From Plantago ovata (lineage: Eukaryota > Streptophyta > Magnoliopsida > Lamiales > Plantaginaceae): a stretch of DNA of 64,000 bases. Of the stretch, positions 53,126 through 62,746 are shown one piece after another. How positions within the stretch are numbered: position 1 is the stretch's first letter; each line of letters starts with the position of its first letter. The position numbers and the translations under genes are program-made. Under the pieces are notes generated by a model. That model ran no database searches. It saw nothing but the letters and a program-made list of their open reading frames with translations, and was not told the DNA's origin. Location of the stretch: positions 90,478,871 through 90,542,870 of the forward strand of contig CM051455.1 of the NCBI GenBank assembly GCA_028274465.1. The letters run 5' to 3'.

Positions 53126-55207
53126 TTATTGAGGTAGTTCAATCAATCCAAGGTTATACCTTAGCATTGCGAACCTATTATCCGGTAGGGGCTTGGTAAA
53201 GATGTCATCAAGCTGATCTTCAGTGCCTACTTTCACAACCTCAATATCACCTTTTTCCACATGATCTCTAATGAAATGATGTCTAATATCAATGTGCTTG
53301 GTCCTAGAGTGAAACTTAGGATTTTGCGTAATTGCAATAGCACTTGTATTATCACAAAAGATTGGTGTTTTCTTTGCAGAAATACCATAATCTCTTAATT
53401 GTTGCTGAATCCATAGGATGTTAGCTGTGCAACAACCAGCTGCAATGTATTCAGATTCAGTAGATGAATTGGCGACACAAGTTTGCTTCTTGCTGAACCA
53501 TGATATTAATCTAGTACCCAAAAACTGACAAGTTCCAGAGGTACTTTTTCTATCAAGAGTTGATCCACCATGATCAGCATCAGAATAGCCAACCAATTCA
53601 AGTCCAGAATCTTTAGGATATCATAATCCAATATTGACTGTACCTTTAACATATTTCAGTATCTTGATTGCTTTTTTGTAGTGTGATTCTCTTGGATCAG
53701 ATTGGAATCTTGCACACACACAAACAGCATACTGAATGTCAGGTCTACTTGTTGTTAGATACAACAAGGAACCAATGAGCTTCCTATACTTGTGTTCTTC
53801 AACACTTTTGTCCTCTTTAGTATAGCCCAATTTGGTACCAACACTCATAGGGATCTTTTCAGGTTTCTCATCCTCTTTGATCCTAAACTTTACGAGAATT
53901 TCTTTCGCATACTTTGCTTGATTTATGAATATTCCATCTTTGAGTTGCTTGACTTGCAATCCTAGGAAATAGTTCAATTTTCCCATCATACTCATTTCAA
54001 ACTTATTAGTCATGAGTTTGGCAAAATCATCACAAAGTTGCTTGTCCTTAGATCCAAAAATTATGTCATCCACATAAATTTGAACTAAGATTAATTTACC
54101 ATCATGGTTCACGGTAAATAATGTTTTGTCAACTTCACCTTTCTTGAAACCATTTTCCAGCAAGAACTTGGCCAAGGTATCATACCATGCTCTTGGTGCT
54201 TGCTTTAGACCATATACAGCTTTCTGAAGCTTGTATACCATCTTGATTTCTGAGGGAAGTTCAAAGCCAGGGGGTTGTTCTAGGTAGACTTCTTCAGCAA
54301 GTTCACCATTTAAGAATGCACTTTTAACATCCATTTGGTAAACAATGAAGTCATTGTGAGCAGCAAAGGCCAAGAAAAGCCTAATTGCATCCAATCTTGC
54401 AACTGGAGCGTAAGACTCATCATAGTCCAATCCTTCAGTCTGACAGTAACCTTGAGCAACTAAGCGTGCTTTATTTCTTGTTACTTCACCAGACTCGCTC
54501 AGCTTGTTTCTGAACACCCACTTTCTACCAATAGCTTTCTTATCTTCAGCAAGTGGCACAAGTTTCCAGACTTTGTTCCTTTCAAATTGACCCAATTCTT
54601 CTTTCATTGCCTTTATCCATTCAGAATGCTTCAAAGCTTCTTCTCTGGTTTTAGGTTCAATTTCTGACACAAAGCAAGAGAACAATGATTCTACTTCTAC
54701 GACAGTTGCTTCTTCAGCAAGTCCATGAGTAGCTTTGGATCTAGTCACTTGGCGTTTATTAATATCGCCAATCATATCCGTAGAGGGATGATCTCTAATC
54801 CATTTATTAACAGGTTTCCTGTTTGATGGATCAGGATATGTTTGCTCATCAGCATGTGACTCTTCAGTATGTACTTGTTCAGTACTACTGGGAATTTGTG
54901 TCTCTGCTGAGATTTGTTCGTCAGCAACTGCTTGTTCAGCATTGCTGGATTGAGGTATTTCATCAGCAGGCACTGGAGATTGCGTAATTTCAGCAACTTC
55001 CGGAGCAACCGCGTCTTCTGCTGGAAATTCTTTGTCGTGAACTATATTTATCTTGTCATGACTCGGGGGAGGAGAGTCATTGTCAGAATCATCATTTTGT
55101 TCAATTGACTTGATTTGCCTAGCATCAGATTCAGTTCTTTGCTCATGTATGATTAGCTTTTTCATACATTCTGATATTTCTTCTTCAGCAGAAACATTTG
55201 CAACCAA
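53126..55207 (-). pseudogene. Reverse transcriptase and RNase H of SIRE-C
   Basis: The frame from 55207 opens with an acidic linker ([19 protein letters not shown]) and reaches RT near residue 190: [57 protein letters not shown], catalytic YVDD (about residue 375) and [14 protein letters not shown] near 53621 replaces a Trp codon, after which the same frame continues as RNase H (GYSDADHGGS, TESEYIAAG, RHHFIRDHVEKGD) to the stop at 53126. Only this nonsense change separates RT from RNase H, so the copy is fairly young. Confidence 0.9.
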
Positions 55208-56345
55208 ATACTCTTAGATTAAATGGTAGGAGGTCTTCCAACAAACAATTCATAAGGAGTTTTGTTGTATTCCTTAGTAATCAGACATCTATTTTGAGTA
55301 TAGCAGGCGGTATTAATCGCTTCAACCCAATAAGCCTCACTTATTTCAGTGTCAGCAAGCATTGTTCTTGCGGCTTCTTTCAGGGTACGATTCTTCCGTT
55401 CAGCAACACCGTTTTGCTGTGGTGTTCTTACTGAGGATAACTGATGTTGAATACCTATTAAGGTACAATATTCAGTTATTTACTGGTTTACAAACTCAGT
55501 ACCATGGTCTGTCCTTATGACTTTTACCTTGTCATTTTTCATGACTTCAAGCTTATTCAGCAAGTTAGGTATTTCAGTCTTAGTTTCAGATTTGTGCTTG
55601 ATGAATACTACCCAAGTGAATCTTGAATAGTCATCTACCACGACTAGACCATACTTCTTACCAGCATAGCTTGTTGTAGAAGATTCAAACAAGTCCATGT
55701 GCAAGAGTTGTAAAGGTTTTGTAGTTGACGGTACTGCCTTGTTCTTGAAAGAAGATTTGGTTTGCTTTCCTTGCTGACATGCATTGCAAACACCATCCTT
55801 CTTAAAAGTAACCCTAGGTAATCCAACTACAAGTGCCTTTTTAGACAGCTTATTCAACGTCTTGAAGTTTAGATGACTTGTTCGTTTATGCCATAACCAT
55901 GCTTTTTCAGCAAGGCAATCATGATCTGAGACAAGGCATTTTTCAACGTTTGCTGAAGACCAATCAACGGTGTACAAGCCTCCTGATCTTCTTGCAATCA
56001 TTATAACCTTTTTAGTCTCAAAATCTACAAGTTTACATTCATCACTTTTAATTTCGATGAAGTATCCTTTGTCAGCAAATTGACTCATGCTGAAAAGGTT
56101 AAACTTAAGATTTTTGACATAAAGAACTCCAGAAATGGTTATGCATCCTAACTTCACATCACCATAGCCTTTTGTACATCCGGAGCCTCCACCAGCAAAC
56201 CTTATTGTTGGACCTTTAGACCACCGTCTATAGTTTATAAGGTTATTCTTGTTGCCCGTCATGTGCTTTCCACAACCACTATCAAAGTGCCAGATTGCAT
56301 CGTTTGTCTCCGTGGCCGCAGTCTGCACAATCAAGAGCAAACAAG
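55208..56345 (-). pseudogene. Protease and integrase of SIRE-C
   Basis: The frame from 56340 contains the copia protease IWHFDSGCGKHMTG (DSG), then the integrase zinc domain with HKRTSHLNFKTLNKL...CNACQQGKQ and the first catalytic Asp in LLHMDLFESS. The second Asp lies in VIRTDHGTEFVN. A TAA at 55480 replaces a Gln codon (CAA to TAA). Beyond it the frame still encodes the third catalytic residue in the NGVAERKNRTLKEAARTML stretch (about 55380) and GRPPT near 55230. The junction to RT is frameshifted. Confidence 0.88.
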
Positions 56346-57425
56346 TTAATTATCCAATGATGGATGTCCATTAACATGTTCAAGAATGCGTCCAGTGGAA
56401 ACCCAAGTCTGAAGTTTTTCAACTTTGACTTGTTTTCTACTTGCTGAGGAACTAGGCGGATTTGAGTTGAAAGACTTTTGACTCGTGCTGGTCAAATCCA
56501 CTTTCTGATGTGGTGTCTTGCTCTGTTGACCTTTTTGCTGAACATACTTTTCAGTAAGTTCTTTTCTAGCAAGGTTCCTTCTAGTCCTGGCATTGGGAGT
56601 CTTTTTAGAACTCTTAGGCTTGATTTTCTTCATCTCTTTGAAGTATCTTTGCTGACTTTGCTTATACTCATGAAAAAGTTGACTTTGCTTGGTTTTGAAA
56701 CCTAGTCCACTTTTCGGAGAATGCTGAGCTTTAGCTTCAGCAACCTTACTTGATTCAGGTTTGTCAGCAAAGGACTTCTGATTACTTTTAGTAATCTTGC
56801 CTTTAGTCTTAACAACTTCCTTTTCAGCAACTTGTGTGGCGGAATGCTTCACGGCATTCTTCTTCTTTCCAGTTTGCTTCTCAGCAACCTGTTTTCCTTT
56901 TAAAGTCTTGTTACTTTGAGTAGCAACAGCGGGCTTTATGGTCATAGGTACTTGATTGCATGTTTCAGCAACCTTAGTTTGACCAAACTGATAGATTACT
57001 GGAGGACTACTATCAGTAGCACGTACAAAGGAGATAGGTGATTTATTTTTTCTCAAGATTTCTACGTTATCACCTTCGCACGTTGCTCCTAAACCTTCTT
57101 TCTGAGATGGATCTCTCAGATAAGAGTTTAGTTCATTCATCGTATTACTTGCTTCCACATAGGATTTGAAATTGATTTTCATGTTTTTCATTTCTTGGAT
57201 TTCAGCAAGTAACTTTAGAATTGAGGACTGATATTCTTCAAATTCTAATGCCATTTGAGAATTTTTCTCTGCAGCCTCAGCAATCAACTTCTTAAGACGC
57301 CTTATTCCATCATCCTTTTCTTCTGTCTCTTCCTTCAGTAAAACGTACTTTTCAGTAGTTTGCTTGGTCAGAGTTTCAGCAAGTTGTAGTTTCTCTTGCT
57401 GTTTGCTGAGAGTTTTCTCAAATCT
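56346..57425 (-). pseudogene. gag-pol linker region of SIRE-C
   Basis: In the same frame as gag, after the TAA at 57426-57428, the sequence encodes a coiled-coil-like stretch (SKQQEKLQLAETLTKQ; FEEYQSSILKLLAEIQEMKN) and a long Lys/Gln/Ser-rich basic segment with repeated VAE words (KQVAEKQTGKK, TQVAEKEVV). It ends at a stop at 56346, just before the protease. SIRE gag regions are known to be long; whether this belongs to the gag C-terminus or to a pol N-terminal extension is not clear. Confidence 0.7.
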
Positions 57426-58766
57426 TTAGATTTCACCTTGAATCTTGTCAAGGTCAATCTCGTCTTCGCTTTCTAAATCTGAGTCAGAGGTAGAGTTGTT
57501 TACCTGACCGGCCATGAGGCAGAATTCGTAGTTCGACACATCTGGATAAGCTTCCATAGCTATTCCACACACTTCTTTGCCAATCTCCACGTCTAGAGTG
57601 GCTTCTTCGTCGTCGGTGTCTGAACTTTCATCCTCACTGTCTTCGGAGCTAGTATCAATACACAATGCATCGATTTTTGCTTGAAGCTTCTTCTTTTCTT
57701 CAGCAATAAAAGCTCTTTTGAACTTCTTCTTCTTTTCAGCAGATTTGCCTTTCAGCAAAGGGCAATTAGCTTTGAAGTGTCCAGGCTTTTTGTAGTAAAA
57801 ACATAGATCATTTCCAACTGCTGGTTCTTCTGATGATGTAGCTTGCTGAGCTTGCTTGTTCAGCGAGCTAGTATCATTCTTGCACTTATGGTAGTTGTTA
57901 CCAAGATGCTTTTTCAGCTTCTCTTTTGCTTTTCGCCTTTCAAGTTCCTTGCTGATGAATTTCTTCATGTTTTTAACAACTAAAGCATTTTCATCAGCAG
58001 ACTCTTTATCATTCTTCTTTTCAGAAGATGACGGCTTTGCAGCAAGAGCAATGTTTTGTGATTTTTCAGCAAATACATTTTCTCTTTGCTTTGTCTCATA
58101 ATTGACAGTAGCAAGATGAGAGAACAACTCTGTTGGTGTACTGTCTGGCATTCCTTGATTATAATAGAAATTCTGAGTATGGATCCATTCTTGATTCAAA
58201 CTTCTGATGATAATTTTCACTTTCTCAGAATCTGAATAAAGGTTTCCAACACCCAACGCTGCCATTTCACTAACAAGAGTTGTGAATCTGAAGTCCAAGT
58301 CTTCCAGTGACTCGTTTGCACCTTGCTTAAAGTTTTGAAACTTTAATTTAAGTACTTCAAGTTTGTTTTCCTTGGTCTTGTCAGATCCAACACAAAGATC
58401 TTGAACCACTTTCCAAGCTTCCTTTGCAGTCTTAGCACCCCACAGTTTGCACTGTATGGTATCCGGAGTTGATCGAATGATGATATTTCTAGCTTGGCCA
58501 TCAAGACGGAATCTCTTAGCTTCGTCTGAAGTCCACTCCTCTCTTGGTTTTGGCACAACCGTATTTGATGGTTCGCCTTGGATGGTTTCCTTTCCAGCTT
58601 CAGTGGTCCTATGAGGGAAACTCCTTTCAACCTTGGTGATCTTGATAGGTCCATCATTAATGACGGTGACCATCTCATCACTAATGGCCTCAAGATGTAG
58701 CATCATGTTGTTTCTCCATTTCTCGTAATTTTCCAGCTTCAGCAAGGGAGCATCTCCTAAAGACAT
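57426..58766 (-). CDS. gag of SIRE-C
   Basis: The 446-residue frame starts MSLGDAPLLKLENYEKWRNN, 98 bp after the PBS. The copia gag core follows with RNIIIRSTPDTIQCKLWGAK, AWKVVQDLCVG, NKLEVLKLKFQNFKQG and SLNQEWIHTQNFY. A Lys-rich part precedes the zinc knuckle CFYYKKPGHFKANC (about residues 320-333), in which the second Cys is Tyr, a single G-to-A change on the sense strand. An acidic tail ends at TAA 57426. The protein would form the particle shell and bind RNA; the damaged knuckle may reduce packaging. Confidence 0.88.
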   Translation of the reverse strand: MSLGDAPLLKLENYEKWRNNMMLHLEAISDEMVTVINDGPIKITKVERSFPHRTTEAGKETIQGEPSNTVVPKPREEWTSDEAKRFRLDGQARNIIIRSTPDTIQCKLWGAKTAKEAWKVVQDLCVGSDKTKENKLEVLKLKFQNFKQGANESLEDLDFRFTTLVSEMAALGVGNLYSDSEKVKIIIRSLNQEWIHTQNFYYNQGMPDSTPTELFSHLATVNYETKQRENVFAEKSQNIALAAKPSSSEKKNDKESADENALVVKNMKKFISKELERRKAKEKLKKHLGNNYHKCKNDTSSLNKQAQQATSSEEPAVGNDLCFYYKKPGHFKANCPLLKGKSAEKKKKFKRAFIAEEKKKLQAKIDALCIDTSSEDSEDESSDTDDEEATLDVEIGKEVCGIAMEAYPDVSNYEFCLMAGQVNNSTSDSDLESEDEIDLDKIQGEI

Positions 58767-58864
58767 CTTGTCAGCAAAGCACTACCAAACTGATCAAGTG
58801 AGAGTGATTTACGGAAAGCACCTAAGGGGATCTAGGTTCAGTGCAGAAGGTTAAAGAACCTCCT

Positions 58865-58876
58865 GCTCTGATACCA
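58865..58876 (-). other. Primer binding site of SIRE-C
   Basis: The minus strand reads TGGTATCAGAGC two bases inside LTR F. This is the standard initiator-Met tRNA primer site of plant copia elements and confirms LTR F as a 5' LTR. Confidence 0.95.
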
Positions 58877-58878
58877 CT

Positions 58879-60526
58879 TGTTGGTCCCTTTAAACAACAA
58901 GAAAAGACTACAGGGGGGGGGGTGAATAGTCTTTTCAAACTTTCGTCGTTTAAAACTTTTTCAGCAAGTACTTATTACTTTTCAGTAATGAGTTTGTTGA
59001 TACTTAACTTGCTCAGCAAGCGTAAGTTACTTTACAGTAGCTTGGATTGCTGATACTTAAAATCATAGAGCGGAAGTCTTTGATACAGTAAGTGCTCTTT
59101 CAGTAAGGAAAGGTTTCAGCAAGTGAAGTGAGTGACTGTGTACAGACAGATATAATTTGCTGAAAGCTAAATACAGTAAGTAAATCACACAAACACTTTT
59201 ATAGTGGTATCTGAGAGTGGCGTAATTTGTCACCTAGTCCACTTCGTCCTTTCTAGGACTGAATTCATTAAGATATGATTGAGGTTCCTTACAATCTCCT
59301 ATCTAAAGCGATTCAACAGAAACCAAAGCACACTTGCTTTGTCTCCAACCTAAACTAGAGAACTCAACGTTGTTCTCCACCAAACTTGGTACTTTTAATC
59401 AGCAAAACTATGCTCGATTAAGTTCCCCCTGAATATCACGCCTGAAAGGGTGTATTTTCAGTTAGAGAGTTTTGGGGTGAGATGACTTAATTATAACTTA
59501 TTCAGTTACAACAAGTAATCTAAGAAACACAACTTGGAATACTTCGCAGTAAACAAGTTTGATTGTTTCTGGTGTCAAGACTTGTTCTTCTTCGAAAGAA
59601 AGAACACTTAACTAATTTCTTAGTCGAGTTTGTTCTACTTCTTCACAAGTAACTTTTTCAAGCTTTAAGTCTTGGAACGGATCAATGGCAGTAAGAGAGT
59701 TTGAAGGTTTGTGGGTTTTTAAGCACAAGTGAGAGTTTGATCACGTTTTTGACACACTTCAACTCTTTGCCGGATGACCTCTATTTATATTGCAAGTAAG
59801 GAGCCGTTTGAATTTCCAATCCTAAGGCTTTTGTTCCTTAACATGTCACTATCTTACTTTTGTACTTTCAGCAGCGACTTTGTTTGTCTTCTAGTCTTCA
59901 TGTCCTTCGCGTTGCATGCTTTTCATTAAATGCACATTTGAATAGAATTCAAACAGTAACATTGGAGCGCAAATTCACGTACATTCAGCAAGAGGTCACA
60001 TATGTTTATCAGCAAGTGGTCAGTCTCAGTTTCAGCAAGCACAACCTACTCTGTCTTTCAGATTTTCACTTATGCAATGCTGTTGCTGAATTTTCCACTT
60101 TCTGAGCAACACGTGCCTTTGTAGATACCAGTCTTCAGCAATCTTCTAGTCTTCAGATCTTCAAATTCTTCAAGTCTTCAGATCTTCAAAAGTCTTCAAG
60201 ATTCTGAGCGGTTTCTATTTGCTCCAATAATTTGTTTGTAATAAACAAAATATATCTTTAGCAAATGCTTCAATAGGTTATTTTCTTTTCAGAAAATAAG
60301 ATGCATTAAAGCTAAGCATCAATAAGTTATTTTCTTTTCATAAAATAAAATACATCATACGCAAAAGAAATAACTTATCTATCACCTAACTAAGTCATCA
60401 GCAAACGTTCCTCTTTTACAATGTCCTTAAAATTCTAAATTCCTATGGACCTTAAGAGTACTAGTTACTGGACTTTCATTAATTTAGCATGGTTAATTGC
60501 TCATCAAAATTACAAGTTTCCTAACA
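58879..60526 (-). repeat. LTR F (5' LTR of SIRE-C)
   Basis: 1,648 bp, TGTTGGTCCC...CCTAACA on the plus strand. The TATA box is at 59781-59789 on the minus strand, giving a U3 of about 740 bp. The U5 hairpin pairs 58901-58910 with 58927-58936 around a 10-G run. It is followed by the duplication CTCTT (60527-60531). Confidence 0.95.
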
Positions 60527-60531
60527 CTCTT

Positions 60532-61719
60532 CCTCATTGATTTTGTGGGGATCAGCCACCACGGGTAAAAAGGAACCCTTGAGCATCACAGCTTGTTCAG
60601 CTGGAGAGGCACTCTTGAACTTAGCTTTCATATTCTCTCTGATTGTAGCAATCATATTTGAACTCATTTGCTGAGAATATGAGAGTTCTTCAGGAAGTAT
60701 AGAGTGTACAAACGTCTCGAGTTTGAGTAGAGAGTTTCTCTTCTTCTCACTGGACAGATGGATGTGAAGATCTGAAAAGTCCATCCTTCTATATCTTTGC
60801 CAGTTGCTGACAGACTTAGTAACTCTGGTCAAAGTGTTCTTTTTGAAGTTTGAGTATAGTTCTTCAGAACTAACTTCAAGAGCTTACGTGATGTGAATCA
60901 CTTCATCATTTTCCTTTTGAGCCTGAATAAAAGTAAAGTTAATTTCAGGAGGGTTTTGGAAAATAGATTTAGAGTCTAAAACTGTAACATGAATTACCTG
61001 CTAACTTTCAGCAAGCTCATGTTGCACACTGAGTTGTGCGGGTACTATTTCCATTGCTTCAGGAGCTGTGGCAGCATCCTTCAATTGTTCATCCTGAAAT
61101 AACTCAATATTAGATACAAGTACTAAGTTTTCAAACTTAGTAAATTTACAAAAAATTTCATCTACGTGCTGAACAGGAGTTGTGGATTCTGGTGCAGAAG
61201 TCTCAACAATTTTCTGACTTGTATCTTGAGAAGTCTGTAATGAAATAATTATATTAGCTAAAAATAAAGTTTCAGATAGTGAAGTTTTGCTTATATCTGA
61301 GTTAACTACCTGCTGAAGAAGGGCAGGTGGTGACTCGGTCCTTTCAGCATTGATAACATCTTCATTATCTGGGACTTGTTCTTCAGCAGACTTCTTCTAT
61401 TGCTCTTACTGAGCAGGCTGTGCAGATTCAACAATCTACTTTGTCTCTGAATTGCCAAGTTGAGCATAGACATCTAGACCTCTAAGTTCACTACTTGTCA
61501 TGAACAGGTCTACTAACTTATTGGAGTTGTCATCAATCTCCAAGTCCATTTGCTGGCTTAGGTCAGTCAGCACCAGTTGGACTTTGTCAATAGAAGTTAT
61601 CGGTGAAATTGGACTAATATTCTCAACATCATGAGATGCGTCGTCGAATAATGTCTCTTTTTGTGTTTCAGCAACCTCTGGGACTTGAACCATTGCAGTC
61701 TCAGCAACTGGTTCATCAG
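60532..61719 (-). pseudogene. Extra ORF of SIRE-B, middle part with intron-like cluster
   Basis: In sense from 61719 down to the SIRE-C insertion. It encodes PVAETAMVQVPEVAETQ, DKVQLVLTDLSQQMDLEID, the intron-like region, then SNWQRYRRMDFSDLHIHLSS, FVHSILPEELSYSQQM and KAKFKSASPAEQAVMLKGSF. Frame changes occur near 60840-60900 and 61390-61440. It continues across SIRE-C at 21393. Confidence 0.82.
60923..61309 (-). other. Three intron-like segments in the SIRE-B extra ORF
   Basis: GT...AG segments at 61235-61309 (75 nt), 61094-61165 (72 nt) and 60923-60997 (75 nt), the same lengths as in SIRE-E. The exon-like pieces between them are 69 and 96 nt. Donors read GTAGTT, GTAGAT and GTAATT; acceptors read TTACAG, TTTCAG and ATTCAG. 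Branch-like CTAAT is present in segments 1 and 2. Confidence 0.7.
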
Positions 61720-62746
61720 AAGCAAGGAAGATCCCTGTGTCTACACTAGGCACAGTGACAAGGGAGTCGTTTTCATGATCATCTATGTTGATGACATTTT
61801 GATCATGGGAAACAATGTCTCTATGCTAGAAGAGACTAAAGTTTGGTTATCAAGTACCTTCTCAATGAAGTACTTGGGTGAAGCGAACTACATCCTAGGG
61901 ATCAAGATCTATAGAGATAGATCCAAGAGGATGTTAGGATTGACACAGTCCACCTACATTGACAAAATACTGAAGCGTTATAAGATGGACGACTTAAAGA
62001 GAGGCTTTCTCCCAACTAGGCATGGGATTGTCTTATCAGTTAAGGATGGTCCTAAAACTGATGAAGAAAGAAATGCAATGAGTCGTGTGCCCTATGCTTC
62101 GGCAGCAGGGTCTATAATGTATGCAATGAATTGCACAAGGCCCAATGTGGCATATGCGCTTAGTGTCACTTGTCGACACCAACAGAATCCAGGAGTACCT
62201 CACTGGACTGCTGTAAAGAACACTGTTAAGTACCTTCGACGGACTAAAGAGATGTTCTTGGTGTTTGGTGGAGAACCAGAATTAAAGATGTCTTGTTATG
62301 TCGACGCTCGATTTGAATCAGATCCTGATGACTTTAAGTCACAGACAGGATACATATTCAAATTGAACTCTAAGCAAGCCACGGTTGCTGACTCATCCAC
62401 AGAAGCCGAGTACATTGTTGCATCAGAAGCATCGAAAGAAGTTGTCTGTATTTCAGAGTTCTTGAAGGAATTGAGGATTGTTCCTGCTCGTAGTCCAATA
62501 ACGATTTATTGTGACAATACGGGCGCCGTCGCTCAAGCTAAGGAGCCTAGATCTACAAACTAGAACAAACATGTACTTAGAAAGTATCACGTTATACGTG
62601 AGATTATTGATATAGTAGAAGTTAGTATAGAACGTGTCTCTACCACGGACAACGTGGCAGATCCTTTCACCAAGGTCTTATCAGTGGAAGTCCACTTAAG
62701 ACATTATGCTAATCTGGGTATTAAGTTTAAAGGTGACTGGCTCTAG
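61720..62746 (+). pseudogene. RT and RNase H C-terminal part of the truncated copia element
   Basis: The fragment starts at KEDPCVYTRHSDKGVVF and includes the catalytic YVDDILIMGN (about 61777), MKYLGEANYILGIKI, VPYASAAGSIMYAM, HWTAVKNTVKYLRRT and RNase H with CYVDARFESD, ADSSTEAEYI and YCDNTGAVAQAKEPRS. A TAG at 62561 interrupts the sequence; the frame continues NKHVLRKYHVIREI and DNVADPFTKVLS to TAG at 62744. The N-terminal half of RT and everything before it are missing. Confidence 0.88.

Larger units (their letters stand above)
21394..60526 (-). mobile_element. SIRE-C: SIRE/Maximus-like copia element carrying three nested insertions
   Basis: The target duplication CTCTT flanks the whole unit (21389-21393 and 60527-60531). 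LTR C (3' LTR, 21394-24692) and LTR F (5' LTR, 58879-60526) share diagnostic bases that D and E lack, for example GGATTGCTG, GTACAGACAG and AAATACAG, so they are a pair. Own sequence consists of LTR C, 24693-26802, 40065-40575, then 50635-60526 after the assembly gap. The nested insertions are solo LTR D, G2 and SIRE-E. In sense the order is 5' LTR, PBS, gag, protease, integrase, RT, RNase H, spacer, extra ORF, PPT, 3' LTR. Confidence 0.85.
11842..61719 (-). mobile_element. SIRE-B: SIRE/Maximus-like copia element, heavily interrupted
   Basis: The 3' LTR (11842-13268), polypurine tract, 3' UTR (13286-13471) and the C-terminal two-thirds of the extra ORF remain, split by G1 (13477-18912) and by SIRE-C (21394-60526). 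The two halves rejoin across SIRE-C in the correct order within the same ORF, flanked by the TSD CTCTT. At about 61719 the element stops abruptly inside its extra ORF and meets an unrelated copia fragment, so its pol, gag and 5' LTR are missing. LTR B resembles LTR A more than C-F, in agreement with its greater age. Confidence 0.82.

Noticed and set aside
46190-54960. Reading the repeated RT-ORF block as a genuine tandem duplication in one element
   Set aside because: Substitution differences, LTR pairing (C with F) and the shared CTCTT duplication fit two nested elements separated by an assembly gap better.
40576-60526. A simple 20-kb SIRE element bounded by LTR E and LTR F
   Set aside because: Flanks do not match (TGGAC against CTCTT) and LTR F shares diagnostic bases with C, not E.
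61661-62563. A 300-residue frame that looks like a fusion protein
   Set aside because: Its first 20 residues are antisense SIRE ORF sequence; only from about 61720 is it copia RT. The frame crosses a truncation junction by chance.
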